Shown in pieces: positions 18,746 through 28,700 of a stretch of DNA of 64,000 nucleotides. The notes below the pieces were generated by a model. The model did not search any database. It was given only the letters and a program-made list of their open reading frames with translations, and was not told where the DNA came from. The position numbers and the translations under genes were made by a program. Position 1 is the first letter of the stretch; every line of letters begins with the position of its first letter. This DNA comes from Paracoccus versutus. GTDB lineage: Bacteria; Pseudomonadota; Alphaproteobacteria; Rhodobacterales; Rhodobacteraceae. Where the stretch lies: assembly GCF_000763885.1 (NCBI RefSeq), contig NZ_JRKO01000001.1, positions 148,955 to 212,954 of the forward strand. The letters run 5' to 3'.

Positions 18746-19783
18746 TCAGCCCTTCTGCGAGGCAAACGGCGCGCGATACTGCGACTGGCGTTCCAGCATC
18801 CAGCCCGGATATTCGGCGGGCAGCTTGGTCACCGCATCGAGCGCGGCCAGGTCCTCGGCGGTGAGCGCCACCTCGGTCGAACGGATATTGTCCTGCAACT
18901 GCTCGATCCGCTTCGCCCCAACGATCACGCTGGTCACCACCGGCTGATGCAGCAGCCAGGCCAGCGCCACCTGCGCCACCGTGCAGGTCTTGGCCGATGC
19001 GATCTCGCGCATTGTGGCGATGGCGGCATCGCCACGCGCCAGATCCACCGGCGGGAAGTCGAAGCTGGCCCGGCGGCCGTCGTTGGCGGTGCTGCCCTCG
19101 CTGTACTTGCCCGACAGGAAGCCACCTGCCAGCGGGCTCCAGACCATCAGGCCGAGGCCCTCGGCCTGCAGCATCGGCACGATCTCGCGTTCCAGATCGC
19201 GGCCGACCAGCGTGTAATAGGCCTGCAGCGACAGGATCGGCGCCAGCGTGCGCGCATCAGCGATGCCGATAGCCTTGACGATCTGCCAGGCCGCCCAGTT
19301 CGACAATCCGATATAGCGCACATGGCCCTGCCGCACGAGCGTGTCGAGCGCCTCGAGCGTCTCGGTGATCGGGGTCAGCGGATCGAAGCCGTGGATCTGG
19401 TAGAGGTCGATGTGATCCATCTGCAACCGTTCCAGGCTGGCCTTGGCCTGCGCCAGAATGTGGGCACGCGAGGCGCCGCGGGCGTTCGGGCCCTCGCCCA
19501 TCACCCCCATCACCTTGGTCGCGATCACCACCTCGTCGCGCGGAATGCCGAGGTTGCGGATGGCCTGGCCGAGGATCCGCTCGCTCTCGCCGCCGGCATA
19601 GACATTGGCGGTATCGATGAAATTGATGCCGGCGTCGAAGGCCGCCTTGACCAGCCTGTCGGCCTCGTCCTGGCGCAGCTGGCCGATCTGGCCCCACAGG
19701 CCCTCCGAGCCGCCGAAGGTCATGGTGCCGAGGCAGAGTTCCGAGACCAGCAGGCCGCTGGGGCCGAGAGTGCGGTAGCGCAT
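18746..19783 (-). CDS. aldo/keto reductase
   Basis: 345 aa from the ATG at 19783, with AAGGAA just upstream; the open frame extends to 19960 but the extra part is not family-like. It is a TIM-barrel oxidoreductase with catalytic Asp and Tyr in FIDTANVYAGGESERILG, Lys in VVIATK and His in YQIHGFDP, and the NADP-binding tail SVIVGAKRIEQLQDNI. It reduces carbonyl substrates with NADPH; the substrate is unknown. It is divergent from an AraC-type regulator, a common arrangement in which the regulator controls the reductase, but that regulator is broken here. Confidence 0.9.
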   Translation of the reverse strand: MRYRTLGPSGLLVSELCLGTMTFGGSEGLWGQIGQLRQDEADRLVKAAFDAGINFIDTANVYAGGESERILGQAIRNLGIPRDEVVIATKVMGVMGEGPNARGASRAHILAQAKASLERLQMDHIDLYQIHGFDPLTPITETLEALDTLVRQGHVRYIGLSNWAAWQIVKAIGIADARTLAPILSLQAYYTLVGRDLEREIVPMLQAEGLGLMVWSPLAGGFLSGKYSEGSTANDGRRASFDFPPVDLARGDAAIATMREIASAKTCTVAQVALAWLLHQPVVTSVIVGAKRIEQLQDNIRSTEVALTAEDLAALDAVTKLPAEYPGWMLERQSQYRAPFASQKG

Positions 19784-19958
19784 GGAATGTTCCTTCATGT
19801 CGGGTGGATCGCCGGGGCGGAATGCCGCCGGATCAGGACGAAGATAGGGCCGCCCTGCCCAAGGTTGCCACGCCGATCCTCGCAAATCCTTGCACGATCC
19901 TCTCATGCGCGCCGATTCCGGGCTGCGAACCACGCGCATAGATCCTAGATTGCGAGCC

Positions 19959-20858
19959 ATGGAAAACGATCATCTTGCCCCGCTCAAAGACCTGATCACA
20001 CGCTAGTGGCAAGCGCATGGCCGGGAAACCCCGATCGAGGGGCTGCTGCTGACCTCGGTCACCGCCCCGACCGGGCCGATCCATGCCGTCTACCGCCCGT
20101 CGCTTTGCGTTGTCGCGCAGGGCGCCAAGACCAGCATGCTCGGCGAGCGCGCCTATCGCTATGACGCCGGAAAATGCCTGATCGCGTCGATGGAGGTGCC
20201 GATCCGGGCCGAGATCACCCGCGCCGCGCCGGAGCGGCCCTACCTGGCCTTCAGCCTGACGCTGGACCCCGCGACGATCTCCGATCTGCTGCTGGAACTG
20301 GATGGCACCGACGACGCCCCCGCCGGTGCGGCGCTGGCGGTCCATGCCTTTGGGCCGGAGCTTGCCCATCCGCTCTGCCGGTTGCTGGCCCTGTGCGACC
20401 GGCCGCGCGACATCGCGATCCTCGCGCCGCTAGTCCGGCGGGAGATCACCTGGCTTCTGCTGAGCGGACCGATGGGGCCGGCGCTGCGCCAGATCGGCCT
20501 GGCGGGCAGCCGCATGGCGCGGATCGGCCGGGCCATCGCCTGCATCCGCGAGGGCTTCGCGGATCAGCTGAACATACGCCAGCTTGCCGAGGTCGCCGGG
20601 ATGAGTCCCGCGACCTTCCACCGCCACTTCAAGGCGGTCACGGCGATGACGCCGGTGCAGTACCAGAAGCAGCTTCGCCTGCAGGAAGCGCGCCGCCTGC
20701 TGCTCTCCGACGATGCCGATGTCGCCCGGATCGGCTACGCCATCGGCTATGAGAGCCCGTCGCAGTTCAGCCGGGAATATCGCCGCCTGTTCGGATCGCC
20801 GCCGGGGCGGGATGGGCAGGAGATCCGCAGGAGCCTCACCCCGCAGGTCGAAGGCTGA
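19959..20858 (+). pseudogene. AraC-family regulator interrupted by an amber codon
   Basis: Reading from the ATG at 19959 gives 15 residues, then TAG at 20004-20006, after which the same frame continues to 20858 without further stops. The sequence after the stop (GRETPIEGLLLTS, AVYRPSLCVVAQGAK) is the expected start of the AraC_N domain, and the C-terminus has the two helix-turn-helix motifs (IRQLAEVAGMSPATFHRHFK and IGYAIGYESPSQFSREYRRLF). An internal start at 20136 would remove part of the ligand domain. It is a nonsense mutant, or expressed from an internal start, or a sequencing error. Confidence 0.8.
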
Positions 20859-21205
20859 GGGGGCGGCAACATGGGCGGAGAGCGGACTTTCGGCCGTGCG
20901 GCGTCGTATCCGTGCCAAACGGCTTAAGCCGACATTTAGGGACACGACCACAGTAGGCGGACGTGACCAGCTGGTCAGGCAGGTTTGAACCTACGAACGT
21001 CAAATTCTGAGCCAGAATTCAAATTGAAGGCATTATTCTATTTTTTTTCACTTCGCCTTTGAGTCCTTCATTTCCCGCACAGTCCACTCCCGCAATCGCT
21101 GTCATTCGGTGCCCTTCGCATAGGCGCGGCCTGCAAGACCAGACATTCACTGGTTGAGGTGGTGTTGAGGTGGGGAACATCGATGTACTCGTGAATGCTC
21201 ACAGT
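20859..21205. other. island boundary region with a perfect 14-bp palindrome
   Basis: No gene is seen. TGACCAGCTGGTCA at 20964-20977 is a perfect palindrome, followed by AGGTTTGAACCT (AGGTT/AACCT arms). On the minus strand GTAGGTTCAAACCTGC resembles a tRNA T-arm with a one-base-short loop. Composition turns visibly AT-rich here, so this may be the left edge of the defence-type island. Confidence 0.35.
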
Positions 21206-24200
21206 CTACTCCTTTGATGCAGCCTTTTCTCGCATATCCTGAATCATCCTCGCCTTCTTCAACCTCGAGAAGTCGGTCTTTCCCGCCAAACGACGATCTT
21301 TCGCTATCTCTTCGATGATGCCCTCGATGAAGTCCCTCTGCTCTCTTCTTCGTCCAGAGGCTAAATACTTTCCTCGAAGGGACCGTAGAGAACACGTTAG
21401 GATTTCGATGTCTTCCGCGGCCATCAAGCTCGCCACATATGCCCTCTTGTTCGGCGCATCCGGCATCTCAAGCAGTGCATCGCGGGCAAACAATTTCCCC
21501 ATAGGCGTGAAGTCTGGCATCGCCTTCCGGATCGCTGCACCAAGCTGAGGGTTACGCAGAGCACCCGCCAGCAACTTCGACACAGTCATAGGAGCGTTGT
21601 ACTTGAAATCCCTCTTTGCCCTTTCGGGGTCGACTAACACACCATAGTTGATAAAGCGCACGCCGCCCGCAATCACAACCGGATAGTGCGATATCGCTTC
21701 CCGGCATGAGCACATAAAGCCCACCCAAAGTTCAGCCACATCGAATAACTTACCAAGGTGGCGTAGCTTTGCGGGCGCCTCGATGTGGAGTGCATTCTTA
21801 AGGAGCAGTGCATAGAGTCTCATCCCCACCAATAGGCGAGCCTCAGCTTCGCGCACTGTGTGCCGTTGAGCTATGCCGCGTCGACGCGAGATCTGGGCAA
21901 GCTCCGCGTCATCTATTCTGTCTGCTGCCTCAGGAGACGGGGAAACTCCACCAAGCTGGTCTGTTGCTTCATCCAGTGCGCTTTGATTTATTGCTGCGTC
22001 TGACTCAGCACAAGTCTTCGCCCATTCCTGTGTTAGGTCTATTCCCTCCCGGAAATAGTCTTCGAGTAGCATCGTCTCTACTTCGCTTAGCAGCGAATAG
22101 ATTTGATCGAGAACATCCCCAACGCCAGTACCCTCCAGCTCTCCATAGACCATCACTTCCCGATAGTGCCTGAAGAGGCCATCGCTGTGAATCAGCTCAG
22201 CCGCGAATTTTCCATCGGCCTTCATTTGTCGAGCAACAAAGAATGAGAAAAGGTGATCACCTCTAAATGTGATCTTACCACCGTCGAGCGTCAGAATCCC
22301 TTTTTCAGTAAACTCATCAAGGAGCCCGCTGGGTAACTCCAACAAATAGCCACTCTCGTACTTCTGACATATCTCTAGCCATTCGGCTTCTGCGACTCCA
22401 ACCACCCCACGCTCCAGGAAGTCTCGCGCAACGAAACTCAGGAAGTTAATTTTATCACTGGAGTTGAACGTACCTTCCCGCACGTCTTCAAGGTCAAACC
22501 GACCCAACAGGCACTCCACATAGCGCTCTATGAGTCGCGCTTTATTAATGGGCTTAAATTCAGGATCCTGCGTTAGCGTATCAATCACTACCGCAACACT
22601 ACTTGCAAAGATCGGTTCGTCCATTTGCCGGAAAGAATCAACAACGTGATTGGCAAGGACGTCTCTGGACTCGACACTTAGATCCGGCAAACGCAAGGAT
22701 ACCATGGATCGGATGTCCGAAACTTCGAGCTGGGCCAACTCGTAGACTTCGTCGTTCGCCGGGGAAAGCTGAATGTCACTGTCGCTGGCCGGCGGCACGC
22801 CCCTTCGTTCGGTCTTCAAGAAATATAGGAATCGAATATTGGGGAAGTGCCGTTCAGCCGTTTCCCTGAACAAGTTGAATTGCGCTGCATCTCCCAGGCA
22901 AAGGCCATCTACCACCATTACTACAGCGCCACTTGCGGCCAGTTGATCAACTTCAGGATGGCTGTAGCGGACAAGTGAAGTTCGATGAATCTCCCTAAGG
23001 ATAGATGCTTTATTTATTCTTTCCTTCTGCGCATCAAAGTACGCAGGTATCCGCTGATGCTTTGCGAATGTCTCGGACAGGTGCTTGAACGATAGGAAGG
23101 CAGCGGTTGTTGAGCCTGCGTCCATTGGCGCGACAAAGTACTGACTTCGAATAGATTGCTCTATTACATTTGTAATTTGGCGCGATGGGCCATACCAAGT
23201 TCCCTCATCACCAAAGGACACCGCCTTCGCCTTTGGCACCACAAAAGAACCAAGCTGTTTTGACTTGGCCCTAACATTGTTTCTATACCAGTCGGAATAA
23301 TCATAGGGCGCAGCGTTTATGTACTTTTGCAGCAGGCCAGAGCACGAAGGGGTTGATCTGAAGAAATCAGCATCTTCTGGTCGCGGATGCAGAACTCCTC
23401 CAGACGCGAAATCTTCTCCAACAACAAACTCCCGACGAGGCTTGGAATATGACCGGTATTCGATCTGAAAGCGCTTGCTCCTCACATTTGCACGTATGAT
23501 CGCGTATCCGTTGTTTCCCTTCGACCAATCAGCACGAAGTGGAGGTACTTGGTGAAACAGGGTGTTTGACTCCCCCTTTACGAGACCAGCGGCATCACTC
23601 GCATGTACGTGACCGTAAAGAACAAGATCAAATCTCTTCACGAGTAGATCGCTTACAGCACTGCGGGTGGTCTCATCGAGCCAGTCAATTGGATGGTGGA
23701 GAAGAGCTACTCGCAACGTATCGTCAGGTAAGCTCTTGGAAAGCACATCCAAGACAGCTGGCTCCACTCTTAGATTTCCTCTGTCACTGGCGTCATCCTT
23801 TCTTTTGCAACACAACCAGGCTGAATTTAGTCCAACAAATGAAACTGGGCCCTTGGTTACAGCGTATCCCCAGTAGTTGCTTTGGTCATATGGGCCCAAC
23901 AAATCTTCGAGAGAACGGTAGTGCTTGAGTGCATCAGAGTCTGGCTCAGGATGATCAGAACGTACCGCTCTGCCATTGAACAAGTACGAGCTCGCACGGT
24001 CTTCTATTACTCGATTGGCAAATTCCTCGCTCGTTATTGACCTTTGTACATCATGATTTCCCGGAACGATGAGGACTTCATGGCCTTGGCTTACGAGAGG
24101 TCCTATTAGCTCATCGAAGAGAAGATCATAATTGTTCTCGTCACCGGCTTGAATGAGATCCCCTGTAAATGCAGCAAAGACTGGTCCAGAAGAATGCAGA

Positions 24201-24295
24201 CGCGATATGTCATCTCTTAAGCGTTCTAATCTGAAGCGGTTTTCGACATCGTTTTTCAGATGCAGATCACTAAGGTGAACAATCGTAACGTCCAT
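21206..24295 (-). CDS. calcineurin-like phosphoesterase fused to a STAND/NACHT-like region
   Basis: 1029 aa. Residues 1-280 are a metallophosphatase with a full metal site: D10/H12, D46 (TGDLIQ), GNHD 79-82, HH 200-201 and GHVH 228-231. Residues about 370-600 resemble a STAND/NACHT NTPase: a P-loop-like APMDAGSTT (389-397) in which the usual GK[ST] lysine is serine, and a Walker-B-like AVVMVVDG (457-464). The rest (600-1029) is helical and unassigned, a plausible sensor. No signal or membrane segment is seen. Such effector-NTPase-sensor architecture is typical of antiphage proteins; that role here is inference. Codon use is more AT-rich than its neighbours. Confidence 0.7.
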   Translation of the reverse strand: MDVTIVHLSDLHLKNDVENRFRLERLRDDISRLHSSGPVFAAFTGDLIQAGDENNYDLLFDELIGPLVSQGHEVLIVPGNHDVQRSITSEEFANRVIEDRASSYLFNGRAVRSDHPEPDSDALKHYRSLEDLLGPYDQSNYWGYAVTKGPVSFVGLNSAWLCCKRKDDASDRGNLRVEPAVLDVLSKSLPDDTLRVALLHHPIDWLDETTRSAVSDLLVKRFDLVLYGHVHASDAAGLVKGESNTLFHQVPPLRADWSKGNNGYAIIRANVRSKRFQIEYRSYSKPRREFVVGEDFASGGVLHPRPEDADFFRSTPSCSGLLQKYINAAPYDYSDWYRNNVRAKSKQLGSFVVPKAKAVSFGDEGTWYGPSRQITNVIEQSIRSQYFVAPMDAGSTTAAFLSFKHLSETFAKHQRIPAYFDAQKERINKASILREIHRTSLVRYSHPEVDQLAASGAVVMVVDGLCLGDAAQFNLFRETAERHFPNIRFLYFLKTERRGVPPASDSDIQLSPANDEVYELAQLEVSDIRSMVSLRLPDLSVESRDVLANHVVDSFRQMDEPIFASSVAVVIDTLTQDPEFKPINKARLIERYVECLLGRFDLEDVREGTFNSSDKINFLSFVARDFLERGVVGVAEAEWLEICQKYESGYLLELPSGLLDEFTEKGILTLDGGKITFRGDHLFSFFVARQMKADGKFAAELIHSDGLFRHYREVMVYGELEGTGVGDVLDQIYSLLSEVETMLLEDYFREGIDLTQEWAKTCAESDAAINQSALDEATDQLGGVSPSPEAADRIDDAELAQISRRRGIAQRHTVREAEARLLVGMRLYALLLKNALHIEAPAKLRHLGKLFDVAELWVGFMCSCREAISHYPVVIAGGVRFINYGVLVDPERAKRDFKYNAPMTVSKLLAGALRNPQLGAAIRKAMPDFTPMGKLFARDALLEMPDAPNKRAYVASLMAAEDIEILTCSLRSLRGKYLASGRRREQRDFIEGIIEEIAKDRRLAGKTDFSRLKKARMIQDMREKAASKE

Positions 24296-24538
24296 TGGAG
24301 CTCCACGATGAGTGACAGCCCAAACCAGCGGCCACGCCTCTAGGGAACTTGCACGATTCCGTTGGCGTCAACAAGTAGTTGACGGTGCAGACTGAGTACG
24401 ACCCTGCCAGTCCCGCTTCCCCATCGCTTGATCGGGTTTGCGAAACGTGCCGATTTGCGGCGAGCGTGTGGTCCTGCTCTGACCCCCGATAACTACGCCA
24501 TCTGATGCTGGAGTCCGGCTCAAGAAGAGGACCGGACC

Positions 24539-24583
24539 ATGAAGAGATCGAAGTTCACCGAAGAGCAGATCATCGGCATCCAG
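24539..24583 (+). pseudogene. IS3-family transposase OrfA remnant
   Basis: The ATG at 24539 opens MKRSKFTEEQIIGI, the conserved N-terminus of IS3-group OrfA proteins, then similarity stops abruptly at about 24583. No OrfB and no right end are seen. It marks an insertion or deletion event between the two large island genes. Confidence 0.65.
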
Positions 24584-24676
24584 TTCGCATCGCTGCCATT
24601 ACCGCTAGGCTTTTGCTGCGGTGCCCGTCGACTGGCAGCTTAGAAGAACGCACGTGTGAGCACCCGCACCAGGTGA

Positions 24677-24694
24677 CCGGCCGCAATGGGCCGG
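24677..24694. terminator. CCGGCC/GGCCGG hairpin downstream of the integrase
   Basis: A six-base perfect stem with loop GCAATG lies about 30 bp beyond the tyrosine recombinase stop (minus strand). It lacks a clear U tract, so termination is possible but unproven. Confidence 0.35.
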
Positions 24695-24725
24695 CCGACA
24701 GGCAATCTGCCGACCGGCTTCCAGA

Positions 24726-25358
24726 CTACAGGTCTATACCCTCTGACAGCGTCAGCGCATCGTCAAGATCGACGCCGAGGTATCGAACTGTGCTGTCCAT
24801 CTTGGTGTGGCCCAGCAGAAGCTGAACCGCCCGCAGGTTGCCCGTCCTCTTGTAGATCTGTGCCACCTTCGTCCGACGCATCGAATGCGTGCCATAGGCG
24901 CTCGGCTCAAGCCCTATCGACGTGACCCATTCGCGCAAGATGCGCGCATACTGTCGCGTCGACAGGTGGGCACTGTGGTGGAGACGGCTGGGCCAGAGAT
25001 ACTCCAGCCCAAGCATCTCCGGATCGGCGATCCAGCGTTCAAGCGACTGGCGTGTCGTTTCGGTGATCTCGAAGCGAACCGGCTTGCCCGTCTTGCTCTG
25101 GGTGACCGAGGCGCGCTCCTTCACCCTCCCCGCTACGAAGACGTCCCGGACCTTCAGGCAGACCAAGTCGCAGCCTCGAAGCTTGCTGTCGACGGCCATG
25201 TTGAACAACGCCAGGTCGCGTCGGTTGTCCGACATCTCCAGGCGGACTCGGATCGACCAGACATGTTTCGGCAGCAGGGGGCGCTTCTGGCCGATGATGC
25301 GCCCCTTGTTCCAGGCAGGACGTTCAGGCCGAGGCACAGGAAGATAGTTGCTGGACAT
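24726..25358 (-). CDS. small tyrosine recombinase/integrase
   Basis: 210 aa from the ATG at 25358, placed after a strong AGGAGGTAACACC. Catalytic residues are visible: Arg in SKLRGCDLVCL, Lys in QSKTGKPV, HSMR box in GTHSMRRTKV, His in LLGHTKMDSTVRY and the nucleophile Tyr in that segment. The arm-binding N-terminal domain of long integrases is missing, so it is a minimal catalytic-domain recombinase of a type common in proteobacterial accessory regions. It lies between the two giant genes and may have moved the island. Its att sites were not found. Confidence 0.88.
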   Translation of the reverse strand: MSSNYLPVPRPERPAWNKGRIIGQKRPLLPKHVWSIRVRLEMSDNRRDLALFNMAVDSKLRGCDLVCLKVRDVFVAGRVKERASVTQSKTGKPVRFEITETTRQSLERWIADPEMLGLEYLWPSRLHHSAHLSTRQYARILREWVTSIGLEPSAYGTHSMRRTKVAQIYKRTGNLRAVQLLLGHTKMDSTVRYLGVDLDDALTLSEGIDL

Positions 25359-25734
25359 GGTGTTACCTCCTGCCCTCCAGCCCAGCCCTGACTTCGGATG
25401 ATCCGACAGATTCAATGGTATCATGAGATGTCCGAGTCGCTCCGTGCAGCCTCGCGGGCGGGGAGCGGTCGTTCGCTATGGACCGCGACGACGACCGTTT
25501 CGAGGGCGAAAACGGCTTCTCGTTTGTAGACGCGAATGACTGGAAGCAGTCCAGACCTTACCCAGACTTCCGGTAGATCGGGAAGAAATTGGGCATTTGC
25601 TTCGGTTGTGGAGAACGGCTACTTTTGGAGTCCCAAAGCGGGCTACCAAATAAAGGTAAGTATTCGACGCCAAGGCTAAACTTCCATCCTTAACGTGCCT
25701 AGGATAATACTTCGAACATGTTAGACGTCTCGTT
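25359..25734. other. intergenic region upstream of the YobI-like gene
   Basis: It separates the divergent integrase and the YobI-like NTPase gene, so it must hold both promoters. No gene, clear operator or terminator was recognised. The half nearest 25734 is AT-rich, as expected of a promoter. Confidence 0.3.
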
Positions 25735-28700
25735 ATGAATACCGGTCTTACCAAAATCGGCCGTTTGATCTCCGGTAAGCTCACCAAGATAGCGGAAGCT
25801 CTGCGCCTACGATCAGCTTCGCCGGTGGAGCCAACGAAATTCGTTGATCTCGCCCCAACCGATGAGGCTGACCAAGGAGGGGTGTATTCGGCTGCATTGA
25901 AGTTTGCGACCGACAGTACGGACGTATCGAACATCGCGCTCACAGGGCCTTATGGATCTGGCAAAAGCAGTATCATCCGATCGTTCCTGAAGTCCTATCC
26001 CCGCCAAGCCCTGCACATCTCTCTCGCCGCTTTCTTACCGGAAGCCGGTGATGAACGACGCCGTGTGACCAAACAGGAGATTGAGCGGAGTATCCTCCAG
26101 CAACTGCTCTATGGTGCAGATGCAGACAAACTGCCACTCTCGCGCTTCAAGCGCATTCAATCGCCGGGATTCTGGTCGATCTTCCGATCACTCTACATTG
26201 TTACCGGGCTTCTTGCTCTCTGGCACGTGTTCCATAAGCGTGCTGTGATTTTTGATGGATCATATTTCAAACCCTTCGATCTCACAAACTGGCTCGATAT
26301 CTCCGTTGCCGCGTTCGCGCTAATCTTTCTTTGGTCTGCAATCCATCACTTCTACGTCGCCAGCTTCGGCGTGTCGCTCAAAAGCATTTCTTTGAAGGAC
26401 ATCGAAATACGGCCGTCTTCGGAAGATCAGGATTCAATCCTCAACCGTCATCTGGACGAGATCGTCTACTTCTTTCAGTCGACGCGTTACGACCTCGTCA
26501 TAGTGGAGGATCTCGATCGCTTCGAGGATTCCGACATCTTCGTCACCCTTCGCGAGATTAACAGTCTCGTGAACGGTAATGTGGGCGTGAGACGCCGGGT
26601 TAGATTCCTTTACGCGCTGCGCGACGACATGTTCGTCAACACCGACCGGACCAAGTTCTTCGAATTCATCATACCTGTCGTTCCGATTATCAACAGCTCA
26701 AATTCGATTGACATGGTGCTCGCGCAGGGCAAGCGGCTGGAGCTGGACGGAAGGCTCAATCAGCAGTTCTTGCGTGAAGTGTCTCGCTACCTAAGCGATC
26801 TTCGGCTGATCTATAACATCTTCAACGAGTACGCGATCTACGTCGCAAATCTGGAGACCGATGGAGAGAACGTTCTCGACGCTACGAAGCTTCTCGCCGT
26901 GCTGATCTATAAGAATGTCTATCCGAGAGATTTCGAACGGCTGCACCGCGGCGAAGGGCATCTCGCCGAAATTTTGGGTCGTAAAGACGAGCTCATCGCC
27001 AAGCGTGAACAGAGCTATCGATCTGAGATCGCTGAACACGAACGCTCTATCGAAACGGCCGAACAGGAGATCGCAAAGAATCTGCGTGAGCTCAGAAGAA
27101 TCTATGCGATGGCTCTTTTCGAGACACTGCCTGCCAATACTACTGGCGTTGGCAGAACTGCACAGGAGCACATTGCGCTCAATACTTTATCTGAGCGCGA
27201 AGATATCGAACAGTTCATCACGGCTCCAACCCTTTACTGCCATATTCCCAATGCTGGTCGTCGCCAGCACAATAACGCGGCCTTCCAAAAAAGTGTTGCC
27301 TTCGAATTAAGTTATGCCGAACGGGTGCGAAGTATCGAACACAAGGCGGACGCATATAGGAAGGCTGCGCATCGGAGGATCGCGCATCTGAGAAGCGAGG
27401 TCAAAGCGGTCCGGACAAGCAAGTTCAACGTTCTGCTTAGGTCTAGCACGCAAGAAGTCGAAAGCCTTTTCGAGAATCTCGGCGACGGGGGTCAACTTGC
27501 CCGATTCTTGCTCTTGGAAGGGCATCTTGATGATAGTTACTACCAGTATACCTCCTTGTTCCACTCCGGACGGCTTTCACCTAGCGACAACAAGTTCCTG
27601 ATACAGATCAGGGCTTTCCATACACCTGACCCCCTTTTCCCGATTGATAACCCAAGTGAAGTCATCGCAGGAATGAGGGAGGACGATTTCGGCCTGGATT
27701 ATGCGTTGAACGTCAGGCTCGTCGACGCGCTCCTGGAGAGAAAGGAGCATGAGGAGCGGCTTGAGAAGGTCTTCGCATACCTCTCGAACGAATTTCCGAA
27801 CCAGCAGGAATTCTTCGAAGCCTATTACGCGACGGGATCGCACGTTTCCGAGTTTTTGATGCAGCTTGTCGATGCTTGGCGCGGTTTCGTACCCGCGACC
27901 ATTGAGGGCATCTCCGCCACCTTGCATATCGCGCGCCTCATCGAACATCTTCCGCCGGCTATGCTGGCCCGCGAGCGCGAGGAGCACCCCGAGCTTTGTG
28001 AGTTCGTGGCCGACAACCTCAGGGACATTCTCGATCTCTTGGAAGGCGGGGATCCGGTTAAGCTCGAAGAGTTGCGGATTGAGGCGAACGACCTTGCTGC
28101 GATAGCCGGATATCCGAACGTCGCTCGCAAACTGTACGAGCTCGGCCATTACAGCCTGAACAGCGCAAACTTCGATTACATCTTCGGATCTATCCTCGGA
28201 GAAGAAGTCGGACCGGCCTTGCGCAAGCGACACTACTCGAGGGTTCGAAACTCTGGAGCTGAACCTCTCCTCAATCGGGTGGACGACGATTTCGCAACGT
28301 ATTTTGCGAACGTACTCTTGGGTTTGGACGATGACAATGAGGAGGATATCGACGCGATACTGGCTGTGATGTCCCACGATGAGCTCGATACCGAAGAGAT
28401 AGAAACCTTCGTCCTACGCCAAACGAAGCTTTTGCCGTCACTCGAGGAAGTACCCGAGCGGTATCGGGCCGTTGTGGTCCGCGGAGCCCAGATCGCGCCG
28501 ACTTGGTCTAATTGTCTCGCTTTCATTCGCGCAGAGACTTTCGAGAGCAGCGCTCTGACCACCTTCCTTGATGATGATGAGGTCCGCGCAACTCTGCTGG
28601 AAACGCAGCTTCCGGATGCTAAGGAAGCGTTACCTCTCCTGCAGTTCCTGATCAATGCAGAGGATCTCGGGGATGAGGCATATCGGGCATATGTCCAGGC

